Assembly: GCA_034408875.1 (NCBI GenBank)
Contig: JAWXCJ010000340.1
Coordinates: 1-22,686 of the forward strand
Reading direction: 5' to 3'
Source: JANNHK01 sp034408875
Lineage (GTDB): Bacteria; Actinomycetota; Acidimicrobiia; IMCC26256; PALSA-610
DNA length: 22,686 bases
Part shown: positions 1-5,813 of the stretch, one piece after another
Layout: each line of letters begins with the position of its first letter
Numbering within the stretch: position 1 is the first letter of the stretch
Notes under the pieces: generated by a model
What the model was told of the DNA's origin: nothing
What the model saw: only the letters and a program-made list of their open reading frames with translations
Database searches by the model: none
Program-made: the position numbers and the translations under genes

Positions 1-564
1 GAGCGCTTCGAGCGATTCGAGGATCGCGGCCGTGACAGCGGCCGGAGGTTGCACCGCGTCGACCGGTACCAACACGTCGCGTTCGCGGTAGAAGCCGAGC
101 AGCGGAAGCGTCTCGGCATGGAAGACCTCGAGCCGCCGTTCGACGGCGGACTCGTCCGCGTCGTCGGTGCGGTCCGATTGTTCGCGCAACCCGAGCCGCG
201 CCCGCGCGACGTCGTCGGGCACGTCGAGGTAGATGACGGCATCGGCCGTCTCTCCCGCGCGCGCGGCCCGATCGAACGCGCGCTGTGCTTGTGCGAGTGT
301 GCGCGGAAAGCCGTCGAGGACATACCCGCCGTACGAAGACGCCGCGACGATGGCGTCGCCGACGACATCGAGGACGAGTTCATCGGGAACGAGGTCACCG
401 CGCTCGAGGTACGCCCGAACCTGGCGCCCGAGTTCGGTATCAGTGGCGACGTGGTCGCGCAGCAGTTCGCCGCTCGACACGTGCGGCACACCGAAATGCG
501 CCGCAAGGACGCTGCCTTGTGTGCCCTTTCCCGATCCCGGCGCGCCGAGGAGTACGAGTCGCAC
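1..564 (-). CDS. adk: Adenylate kinase, C-terminus cut by the window edge
   Basis: This enzyme catalyses ATP + AMP <-> 2 ADP in the cytosol and balances adenylate nucleotides. The minus-strand reading from 564 gives an N-terminal P-loop (GAPGSGKGTQ, residues 7-16), an AMP-binding region (SSGELLRDHV), the LVPDEL segment and the DGFPRT motif. A short LID follows with RTDD and then ERRLEVFHAETLPLL. The short, zinc-free LID matches the compact form seen in actinobacteria such as Mycobacterium. The start is GTG at 564. It is fixed by an in-frame TAG four codons upstream, and GGCGGGG lies at a plausible ribosome-binding distance. 188 codons are visible, and family length is about 180-220, so little is missing. 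The sequence upstream (right side) is noncoding and then a divergent gene, so secY, the usual upstream partner, is not adjacent. The family is clear; whether this is the only adk copy cannot be seen. Confidence 0.93.
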   Translation of the reverse strand, partial: MRLVLLGAPGSGKGTQGSVLAAHFGVPHVSSGELLRDHVATDTELGRQVRAYLERGDLVPDELVLDVVGDAIVAASSYGGYVLDGFPRTLAQAQRAFDRAARAGETADAVIYLDVPDDVARARLGLREQSDRTDDADESAVERRLEVFHAETLPLLGFYRERDVLVPVDAVQPPAAVTAAILESLEAL

Positions 565-672
565 GGCGCGCTACATCCCCGCCGAATTCGCCCGCTCTGC
601 GTGGGCGGGACCGAGCGATACACTGCGCACTACGAGCCGGGTTCCACCCTGCTTCGACGATCGAAGGTTCGA

Positions 673-897
673 ATGCGCTATCTGTGTCGTGTCTCGGACC
701 GTGAAGTGCATGCGTACGCGAACAATCGCCGCGACTTCTTCCTCAAGGCTGACGACACACTGTGGGCCCATGAGTCGCATTCTTGGCTCTTGTCTTCCCC
801 GTCGGGAGCGAAGCTCGCGCATCGTATCGGCGCCACGTACTACGACGCCGAGACGAACGCGCCGCTGTTCTTCGAAACGGCCGAGCTGCCTTCGTGA
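673..897 (+). CDS. Small conserved-looking protein of unknown function (74 aa)
   Basis: I do not recognise the family. The product begins MRYLCRVSDREVHAY and has a mixed, non-repetitive composition rich in aromatic residues (Y, F, W). It contains HRIGATYYDAETNAPLFF near its end, which reads like a folded small beta-rich protein and not like the Arg/Pro/Ala-heavy translations that antisense frames of GC-rich genes give. No signal peptide, membrane segment or Cys cluster is visible. The ATG at 673 is chosen because codons further upstream run antisense to adk and have low-complexity composition. Its ribosome-binding site is weak (GAAGG about 8 nt upstream). It is divergent from adk and followed by a convergent small gene. 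Gene reality is likely; function is unknown. Confidence 0.55.
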   Translation: MRYLCRVSDREVHAYANNRRDFFLKADDTLWAHESHSWLLSSPSGAKLAHRIGATYYDAETNAPLFFETAELPS

Positions 898-936
898 CGT
901 GATCTGACCGGTGAGGCAGAGCGCCTCGCCGACGCT

Positions 937-1227
937 TCAGGCGAACGCGGCGCGCAGTCGTTCGATCTTCGCCAACCGCTTGGCGGCGTCCTCGGGAGCG
1001 AGATCGTTGTCGGCGCGGACGGCCTTCTCCATCGCGTCGAAGCGGACGCCTTCGCGCTTGCGAATGTCCTTTTGCTCGGCTTTGGGACGGCGCTTCAGCG
1101 CCCGGCGGTAGGCCGATACGGCGGCGCGGGCGCTGTCGCACTTGAGGTCCGCGGCGATTTTCACGAACGACGTTCCCTCGCGACGCAGAGCGAGCACTTG
1201 ATCTTCGTGCTCGGTTGCTTTCGTCAC
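937..1227 (-). CDS. Small HTH-like protein (96 aa), possible DNA-binding protein
   Basis: The product is a short, highly charged, helical protein. Residues about 8-45 (EDQVLALRREGTSFVKIAAD, then LKCDSARAAVSAYRRAL) have the pattern of a helix-turn-helix in which a recognition helix follows a Gly-Thr-Ser turn, as in resolvase-like or sigma-region-4-like small HTH proteins. The rest is Lys/Arg/Glu-rich helix ending KRLAKIERLRAAFA. The start is GTG at 1227, supported by a strong GAGGAG ribosome-binding site about 5 nt upstream on the minus strand. It is monocistronic, with its 3' end facing the small plus-strand gene that ends at 897. DNA binding is inferred from the HTH-like pattern only, and no target or exact family is recognisable. 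Confidence 0.65.
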   Translation of the reverse strand: MTKATEHEDQVLALRREGTSFVKIAADLKCDSARAAVSAYRRALKRRPKAEQKDIRKREGVRFDAMEKAVRADNDLAPEDAAKRLAKIERLRAAFA

Positions 1228-1304
1228 TGATGCTCCTCGCGCTCGTGTGGCCTACGAGAGTACCGGCAAACCCGCAGGCTGCGGATCTGGAGGTGCTGGT
1301 CGGG

Positions 1305-1310
1305 GGGTAT
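1305..1310 (+). promoter_or_regulatory. Possible SigB/SigF-type -10 element (GGGTAT), no clear -35
   Basis: GGGTAT preceded by further G residues matches the -10 hexamer used by general-stress/SigF-type sigma factors. It lies about 135 bp upstream of the STAS gene. No GTTT-like -35 is seen 12-15 nt upstream, so the match is incomplete and may be chance in GC-rich DNA. It is listed because a better example precedes the third gene of the same cluster. Confidence 0.2.
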
Positions 1311-1445
1311 GCTGACATCAACCTGCTTGGGTCATGACTCGCAGGGAAGCCCAATTTGGGGAAGTGACGCGCAGACCGAGCCGAAGGTAGCGATGCTGCC
1401 CGGCCTACTCGCCTCTTTCCAGGTGAAGGAGAGAGAGGGAGGCCC

Positions 1446-1799
1446 GTGCCGGTACCTGTATTCACCCCGCGTAACACGATCGACCTCGCCGACGTCGCAG
1501 CGTTGCGCACGGAGCTCACTGCGATCATCGATCGCCACGGTGGCGTCGTGATCGACTGCGCGGACCTCGATCATGTATGCGGCGCGGGTATGCGGGTGCT
1601 GGAAGTCGCGTCTCGTCACGGCTCCGTTTCTCTCGCGAATGCGTCACCGGTCATGCGTTTGCTCGCTGCTGTCTTCGGACTGCACGAGCCCGAATTCCGC
1701 GTCGCACGGTTGCCGCGCGTCGAACACAGCTTCGATGCCGCGGCCCGATCGTTGCGCGCGCACCACCCACTCGTCGTCTGCGCGTCGGACGACAACTGA
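1446..1799 (+). CDS. STAS-domain protein, anti-sigma factor antagonist-like, lacking the phospho-Ser
   Basis: This is a single STAS domain of about 117 aa. STAS antagonists bind anti-sigma kinases and so free a sigma factor; a kinase switches them off by phosphorylating a Ser in the D-S-[SA]-G loop. Here the beta-strand VVIDCADLDHV runs into C-G-A-G-M (Cys45-Gly46-Ala47-Gly48), so the usual Asp and phosphorylatable Ser are Cys and Gly. If the alignment is right, this protein cannot be inactivated by the normal route. The start is GTG at 1446, with a GGGAGG ribosome-binding site just upstream. It is followed after 22 nt by a DUF2630-like gene and then by a MEDS-HATPase gene, a natural partner for a STAS protein. 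The C-terminal 30 residues (RVEHSFDAAARSLRAHHP...) lie beyond the core fold. The family call is fairly confident; the sigma-factor link is inference. Confidence 0.7.
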   Translation: MPVPVFTPRNTIDLADVAALRTELTAIIDRHGGVVIDCADLDHVCGAGMRVLEVASRHGSVSLANASPVMRLLAAVFGLHEPEFRVARLPRVEHSFDAAARSLRAHHPLVVCASDDN

Positions 1800-1821
1800 T
1801 GATGGCCTTGGAGGTCTCACC

Positions 1822-2079
1822 ATGAACACCACCACCGAATCTGGTGAGCTCAAACGTCGCATCGAGCGTCTGTCCGCTGAACGCGTGACGCTGTTCGCCC
1901 AGCCGAACGCTTCGGCCGCCGACAAGGCCCGGCTCAAGACACTCGAGCGCGAGTTGGACGAGTGCTATCTCGAACAACGTCGGCTGCGGGCGGTCAAGGA
2001 CGCGCGGCGGTTCGTTTCCGAGTACTCCATCGTTCGGGTCCCGCGTCCTGACACGTCGTCGACCGCGCCCAGGGACTAG
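1822..2079 (+). CDS. DUF2630-like small helical protein (85 aa)
   Basis: This is a small, charged protein predicted to be almost all helix in its first 65 residues: LKRRIERLSAERVTLF, then RLKTLERELDECYLEQRRLR. The RL..LE.ELD.C...RR.LR pattern resembles DUF2630, a family of roughly 80-residue actinobacterial proteins of unknown function. It may form a short coiled-coil hairpin. The tail (RVPRPDTSSTAPRD) looks disordered. The ATG at 1822 has a good GGAGG ribosome-binding site 7 nt upstream, which excludes longer upstream readings that overlap the STAS gene in another frame. It lies 22 nt after the STAS gene and 67 nt before the MEDS-HATPase gene, so it may be co-transcribed with the former. The family assignment is by recalled pattern; no function is known. 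Confidence 0.65.
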   Translation: MNTTTESGELKRRIERLSAERVTLFAQPNASAADKARLKTLERELDECYLEQRRLRAVKDARRFVSEYSIVRVPRPDTSSTAPRD

Positions 2080-2103
2080 CTCCCGGACATTTTCGCCTTC
2101 ACG

Positions 2104-2127
2104 GTTGAAGCCCCGGGCGTAGGGTAA
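2104..2127 (+). promoter_or_regulatory. SigB/SigF-type promoter candidate for the MEDS-HATPase gene
   Basis: GTTGAA (2104-2109) is separated by 12 nt from GGGTAA (2122-2127). The consensus for Bacillus SigB-type promoters is GTTTAA-N12-15-GGG[AT]A[AT], and actinobacterial SigF/SigB promoters are close to it. The match is 5/6 at -35 and complete at -10. Transcription would begin near 2134, leaving a very short leader that still holds the GGGAGG ribosome-binding site at 2136-2141. The downstream gene encodes an anti-sigma-type ATPase, a class often under the control of its own sigma factor. The prediction is from sequence only. Confidence 0.5.
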
Positions 2128-2138
2128 GAACGCCCGGG
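2112..2138. repeat. Perfect 9-bp inverted repeat overlapping the promoter and ribosome-binding site
   Basis: CCCGGGCGT (2112-2120) and ACGCCCGGG (2130-2138) are perfect inverted copies flanking a 9-nt spacer that contains the GGGTAA -10 candidate. The right arm runs into the GGGAGG ribosome-binding site (2136-2141) of the gene starting at 2147. If the promoter call is right, transcription starts inside the right arm, so a DNA operator is more likely than an RNA hairpin. If transcription instead comes from upstream, the hairpin could hide the ribosome-binding site. Confidence 0.6.
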
Positions 2139-2146
2139 AGGCCCGC

Positions 2147-3103
2147 GTGGGCACAACTGAACAGCAACTCGACTGGCATGGCGATGCCTTCCGCCACGAG
2201 GCGCTCTTCTACGCGGGCGATCGCGATTACGTACGCCACACCGTGCCGTTCATCGACGCCGGCGTCGCGAACGGCGAACCGGTCCTCGTCCTCGTACCCG
2301 CGTCCAAACTTGCGTTGCTGCGTGAGCACGTTCCCACCCCGGCGCCCGGTGTCGTATTCGGCGACGTGGAGCGCATCGGCCGCAACCCCAACTGCATCAT
2401 CGCGGTGTTCGACCGGTTCGTCGCCGAGCACGCGCGTGACGGTCAACGGGCGCGTGGGATCGGCGAGCCGATCTGGGCGAGCCGAACGCCGGCCGAACTC
2501 GTCGAATGCCAACGGCACGAAGAGCTGATCAACCTCGCGTTCGCCGGCGCGAACGAAGTCTGGATTCTTTGCCCGTTCGACACCGACGCGCTCGACGAAT
2601 CCGTCATCGCCGAAGCGCACCGAAGTCATCCCTGGGTCACCGGCGAGCAGATGGCGCAGCGCAGCGCCGAGTACGTCGACCCCATCAGTGCGTACGACGC
2701 GCCCCTCGCCGAACCTGCGGTGCCGACCGACACGTTTGCATTCGACCGCGCATCGCTCGGGCATCTCCGACAGGTCGTTACCGCCCGGGCGGTCGCACAC
2801 GTCGACGCGGCCGGGGTCGACGAGATCGTGCTTGCCGTCAGCGAGTTCGCGACGAACAGCATTCGTCACGGAGGCGGACGAGGTTCGGTCCGGATATGGA
2901 CCGAAGGTACGGCGTTCGTGTGTGAGATACACGACGACGGGCGCATCACCGATCCGATGATCGGGCGGCGACGCCCGGCCGCAGAGGGAATCGGCGGCCG
3001 CGGCGTATGGCTCGTCAATCACCTGTGTGATCTGGTGCAGATCCGTTCGGCTGATTCCGGAACCGTCGTACGTTTGACCTTCGGAACCGTCGAGCCGACG
3101 TGA
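2147..3103 (+). CDS. MEDS-domain / RsbW-like ATPase anti-sigma regulatory protein
   Basis: This is a two-domain cytosolic regulator of 318 aa. Residues about 15-180 (HEALFYAGDRDYVRHTVPFI, VLVLVPASKL, IGEPIW) match the MEDS sensory domain, a RecA-like fold thought to sense methanogenesis-type or other small ligands. Residues about 205-315 form an HATPase_c_2 kinase of the RsbW/SpoIIAB type. It has an N-box with Glu233, Asn237 and His241 (SEFATNSIRHGG), a G1 box HDDGRI at 262-267, and a G2 Gly-rich segment GIGGRG at 281-286. Proteins with this layout are common in actinobacteria as anti-sigma or regulatory kinases acting on STAS proteins. The start is GTG at 2147 with GGGAGG upstream. The upstream neighbours are a STAS gene and a DUF2630-like gene, which supports a partner-switching module. 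The cognate sigma factor is not in the window, and the kinase substrate is inferred. Confidence 0.85.
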   Translation: MGTTEQQLDWHGDAFRHEALFYAGDRDYVRHTVPFIDAGVANGEPVLVLVPASKLALLREHVPTPAPGVVFGDVERIGRNPNCIIAVFDRFVAEHARDGQRARGIGEPIWASRTPAELVECQRHEELINLAFAGANEVWILCPFDTDALDESVIAEAHRSHPWVTGEQMAQRSAEYVDPISAYDAPLAEPAVPTDTFAFDRASLGHLRQVVTARAVAHVDAAGVDEIVLAVSEFATNSIRHGGGRGSVRIWTEGTAFVCEIHDDGRITDPMIGRRRPAAEGIGGRGVWLVNHLCDLVQIRSADSGTVVRLTFGTVEPT

Positions 3104-3201
3104 ACCGGCCGCCGTCACCTGCGATCGGAACACGTCGAAGGGCCTGGGAGGATCAGGCACGGGAGCCGGCGAACGCGGTGAGTGTCAGCGTCAGTCGTTC
3201 G

Positions 3202-3213
3202 GGTCCGCGGACC
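3202..3213. repeat. 12-bp perfect palindrome GGTCCGCGGACC
   Basis: This self-complementary 12-mer lies in the 188-bp gap between the MEDS-HATPase gene and the sulfotransferase-like gene. It could be a small operator or part of a weak terminator. In GC-rich DNA a palindrome of this size can occur by chance. I see no clear promoter in the gap. Confidence 0.3.
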
Positions 3214-3291
3214 GCGACCGGGGCAACATACAAGCCAACGGTCTCGTAGAGGCAGGCTGACACGCGCGGCGCGAACGCGCGAGGCTGCGCC

Positions 3292-4449
3292 GTGGCTTGG
3301 ACTCGCAACCGCCCGATCGGACTTACCTATCGCGACGAGTCGGCCGCTCTCTCCGGCTACGTGCTCTTCGCCTCGGCGCGCGGGCATCACGCCCTGCTCC
3401 TCGACGACGAGGGTCAAGTTGTGCACGCGTGGTACCACCCCGAAGGCGTGATCCACGTCTCCTTGCTGGAGAACGGGCATCTGCTCGCCCACACGCTGCC
3501 GCCGGAGCACGCAGACGGCGCCGAACGGATCGGCGGCTCCGCGGGCGCGCTCGTCGAACTCGACTGGGACAGCAACGTCGTGTGGGAGTACCGCGATCCG
3601 TTCATGCACCACGACTGCCGGCGCCTCGCGAACGGCAACACGCTCGTCGTCGCCTGGGACAAGCTGCCCGACGACTTGCGGCCGAACCTCGTCGGCGGTC
3701 ACGCGCACGCGGACGATCCCGAGTGGACCTGGGCCGATGTCATCAAGGAGATCGATCCCGACGGTGCGGTCTTGCGCGAATGGAAATCGTGGGAGCACCT
3801 GTCGTTCGAGGAGCACCGCATCTGCCCGTTGGAGAGTCACAAGGAGTGGACGCACTGCAACTCGATCGACCTCACCGCGACAGGTGACTGGCTGTTGAGT
3901 TTCCGGCTCACGAGCACGATCGCGATCGTCGATTCCGACAGTGGCGCGGTGAAGTGGAGCTGGGGGCCCGAGCAGTTGTCGCACCAACATCACGCCACCG
4001 AGCTCGACAACGGGAACATCCTGCTGTTCGACAACGGGTGCCATCGGCCCCGCATGCCTTCGTTCTCACGAATCGTCGAACTCGATCCGGAGTCGCACGA
4101 GATCGTGTGGAGCTACCACGCCGACACGATTGTCGCGTTCTTCAGCTTCATGGTCAGCGGATGCGAACGACTGCCCAACGGAAACACCTTCGTCACCGAA
4201 GGTGCGAGCGGTCGGCTCTTCGAGGTCACGCCGGGGCACGACATCGTCTGGGAGTTCGTGAGTCCGTGGATCTTGCCCAGCTTCTTCGGTCCGACTCCTG
4301 TCGTGTTCCGGGCCCACAAGTTCGCCCGCGACGACTCCCGGCTCGCGGGCCACGAACTCGATCCGAAGCGTTACGAGACGTTGAACCGCCGCATCGCCGC
4401 CGGCGTCGTGCTCCGCGAGGCCGACGACGTCGCGGCACTTGCGGGCTGA
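3292..4449 (+). CDS. Arylsulfotransferase (ASST)-family beta-propeller protein
   Basis: The product has 385 aa with repeated propeller blades of the form NGN-hydrophobic-hydrophobic and hydrophobic-V-W-[ES]: LLENGHLLAHT, LANGNTLVVAW, LDNGNILLFDNG, LPNGNTFVTEG, each followed by a VVWEY, VKWSW, IVWSY or IVWEF strand. Conserved His clusters at HHD (106-108), HCNSID (188-193) and HQHH (231-234) fit the arylsulfotransferase family. In that family a His takes sulfate from a phenolic sulfate ester and passes it to another phenol without PAPS. Classical enterobacterial ASST is periplasmic, whereas this protein starts MAWTRNRPIG with no signal peptide or membrane helix, so it looks cytosolic. The start is GTG at 3292, with GAGG about 8 nt upstream. 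It stands alone, 87 nt before the next gene. The fold is confident; sulfotransferase activity and substrate are inferred. Confidence 0.75.
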   Translation: MAWTRNRPIGLTYRDESAALSGYVLFASARGHHALLLDDEGQVVHAWYHPEGVIHVSLLENGHLLAHTLPPEHADGAERIGGSAGALVELDWDSNVVWEYRDPFMHHDCRRLANGNTLVVAWDKLPDDLRPNLVGGHAHADDPEWTWADVIKEIDPDGAVLREWKSWEHLSFEEHRICPLESHKEWTHCNSIDLTATGDWLLSFRLTSTIAIVDSDSGAVKWSWGPEQLSHQHHATELDNGNILLFDNGCHRPRMPSFSRIVELDPESHEIVWSYHADTIVAFFSFMVSGCERLPNGNTFVTEGASGRLFEVTPGHDIVWEFVSPWILPSFFGPTPVVFRAHKFARDDSRLAGHELDPKRYETLNRRIAAGVVLREADDVAALAG

Positions 4450-4473
4450 CGGCCGGTCGTCGCCGCAACCGCG

Positions 4474-4502
4474 TTGCACGTCGGGTGAATTAACCTTAGG
4501 GT
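4474..4502 (+). promoter_or_regulatory. Weak SigA-type promoter candidate
   Basis: TTGCAC (4474-4479), a 17-nt spacer and TAGGGT (4497-4502) give half-matches to TTGACA and TATAAT at ideal spacing. They lie in a locally AT-rich stretch (GAATTAACCTTAG) that stands out from its surroundings and sits 35 nt upstream of the next start codon. An alternative is that the AT-rich stretch is an operator. Confidence 0.3.
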
Positions 4503-4536
4503 CGATGAACATCACGACTGCCAGGAGGCCCGCCTG

Positions 4537-5802
4537 ATGGAGGCCGCGCTCGAAGTCCCGAGAACTGCCCGCGCGGCCCGGACGGGCGTGCAGACCGGTG
4601 CACTTGCCCTGGCCGGCCTCGCCTCGCTCGGAGCCGGCGCGATCCACGCGGCCGCGATGGGTGTGCACAACGAGCACGACCAGGCCGTGCTCGCGTTCGG
4701 GATCGTCGCCGCGTTCCAACTCGGTTGGGGCGCCGCCGCGCTGACGTCGAGCAAGCGGTGGGTGGGTGTGGTCGGCGCGGTCGGGAACGCGGCCATCTTC
4801 GCCGGCTGGGTGCTCGCCAAGACGTCTGGTATCTCGTTCGTCGACGGACTCGAGGCGAGCGAGTTGGTGCAGTGGGCCGACGGCGTCGCGGTCGCGTTGG
4901 CCCTGCTGTCCGTCCTGGGTGTGATTGCAGTCGCGGTGCGCGGGCGCCGGCTGCTCAGCTCGCCGACCGCGTTCCCAATCGCGACGGTCGCGATCGCCGC
5001 GATAACCGTGAGCGCGATGGTCTCGGCCGCGAACGGCCACGCGCACGCGGCGGGCGGCGACGGTCACGGGAACGAAGCGACCGCCGCGGCTGCCGGCGAC
5101 GGCCACGGCGACGACCACGGTGACGCGCCGGCGACCGACGCGACCGTCGACCACGGCGACGACCACGGCGACGACCACGTCGACGACCACGTCGAAGCAG
5201 TAGCGAAGCCCTACGACCCCGCCGAGCCGATCGACCTGAGCGGCACCGACGGTGTCACACCCGCCCAGCAGGCCGCGGCCGAGAACCTCATCGCGTCGAC
5301 GTTGCTCGACTTGCCGCGCTGGGCCGATCCCGCGACCGCCGAAGCCGAAGGCTGGCAATCGATTCGCGACGGCGCAACCGGTTACGAGCATTACATCAAC
5401 CGATCGCTGATCGGAGACGGTCGTATCCTCGACCCCGACTATCCCGAGTCGCTGGTGTACACGGTCAACCGATCAACCGGGCAGAAGGAACTGGCGGCGG
5501 CCATGTTCATGCTCGAGCCGGGCGCGACACTCGACAACGCACCCAACGTCGGCGGCAACCTCATGCAGTGGCATATCCACAACAACCTGTGCTTCACGGC
5601 CCCACCGGATTCGCGCATCGCGGGTCTTACCAACCCCGACGGCACCTGCAACGCCCCGCTCGTCACGGGAATCCAACTGCCGATGGTGCACGTCTGGATC
5701 AAGTCCCACCCGTGCGGGCCATTCTCCGCGCTCGAAGGAGTCGGTGGCGGGCAAATCAAAGAGGGCGAAGAACGCCTGTGCGACGCCGCTCATGGCGCGT
5801 GA
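4537..5802 (+). CDS. Multi-pass membrane protein with His/Asp-rich linker and C-terminal WHxH domain
   Basis: I do not recognise a named family. Residues 1-165 hold about five membrane helices (near 18-40, 50-70, 75-95, 113-135 and 146-165), including GAIHAAAMGVHNEHDQ with clustered His. Residues 166-220 form a His/Asp/Gly-rich linker containing four DHxD/E units, suited to metal binding. Residues about 240-421 form a soluble domain with GYEHY (283-287), FMLEPG, QWHIHNNLCF (344-353), MVHVWIKSHPC (383-393) and a late Cys415. The same domain, with its His, Trp and Cys positions, recurs in the protein at 14095-15276. The ATG at 4537 has an AGGAGG ribosome-binding site 8 nt upstream. The gene ends 11 nt from the convergent permease. 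The domain is probably extracytoplasmic because it follows an odd number of helices, but orientation is not proven. Metal binding is inference. Confidence 0.8.
   Translation: MEAALEVPRTARAARTGVQTGALALAGLASLGAGAIHAAAMGVHNEHDQAVLAFGIVAAFQLGWGAAALTSSKRWVGVVGAVGNAAIFAGWVLAKTSGISFVDGLEASELVQWADGVAVALALLSVLGVIAVAVRGRRLLSSPTAFPIATVAIAAITVSAMVSAANGHAHAAGGDGHGNEATAAAAGDGHGDDHGDAPATDATVDHGDDHGDDHVDDHVEAVAKPYDPAEPIDLSGTDGVTPAQQAAAENLIASTLLDLPRWADPATAEAEGWQSIRDGATGYEHYINRSLIGDGRILDPDYPESLVYTVNRSTGQKELAAAMFMLEPGATLDNAPNVGGNLMQWHIHNNLCFTAPPDSRIAGLTNPDGTCNAPLVTGIQLPMVHVWIKSHPCGPFSALEGVGGGQIKEGEERLCDAAHGA
5149..5196 (+). repeat. Four tandem 12-bp units encoding DHGD, DHGD, DHVD and DHVE
   Basis: The unit GACCACGGCGAC occurs twice (5149-5160, 5161-5172). 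It is followed by GACCACGTCGAC (5173-5184) and GACCACGTCGAA (5185-5196), all in frame in the membrane-protein gene. The units encode an acidic-His array between the membrane part and the C-terminal domain. Copy number could vary between strains by slippage. Related but less regular DGHGDDHGD lies just upstream. Confidence 0.85.
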
Positions 5803-5813
5803 GGGATGCTCTC

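Noticed and set aside
49..672. Long plus-strand open frame over the first 670 bases
   Set aside because: It lies antisense to adk, whose P-loop and family motifs are clear, and its composition is Arg/Glu/Val-rich. Only the part from 673 onward looks like protein.
2099..3160. 353-codon minus-strand frame
   Set aside because: It is antisense to the MEDS-HATPase gene, with low-complexity Arg/Asp/Val composition typical of GC-rich shadow frames.
4066..5391. 441-codon minus-strand frame
   Set aside because: It is antisense to the sulfotransferase-like and WHxH genes and consists of Arg/Val/Gly-rich repeats that mirror the His/Asp repeat.
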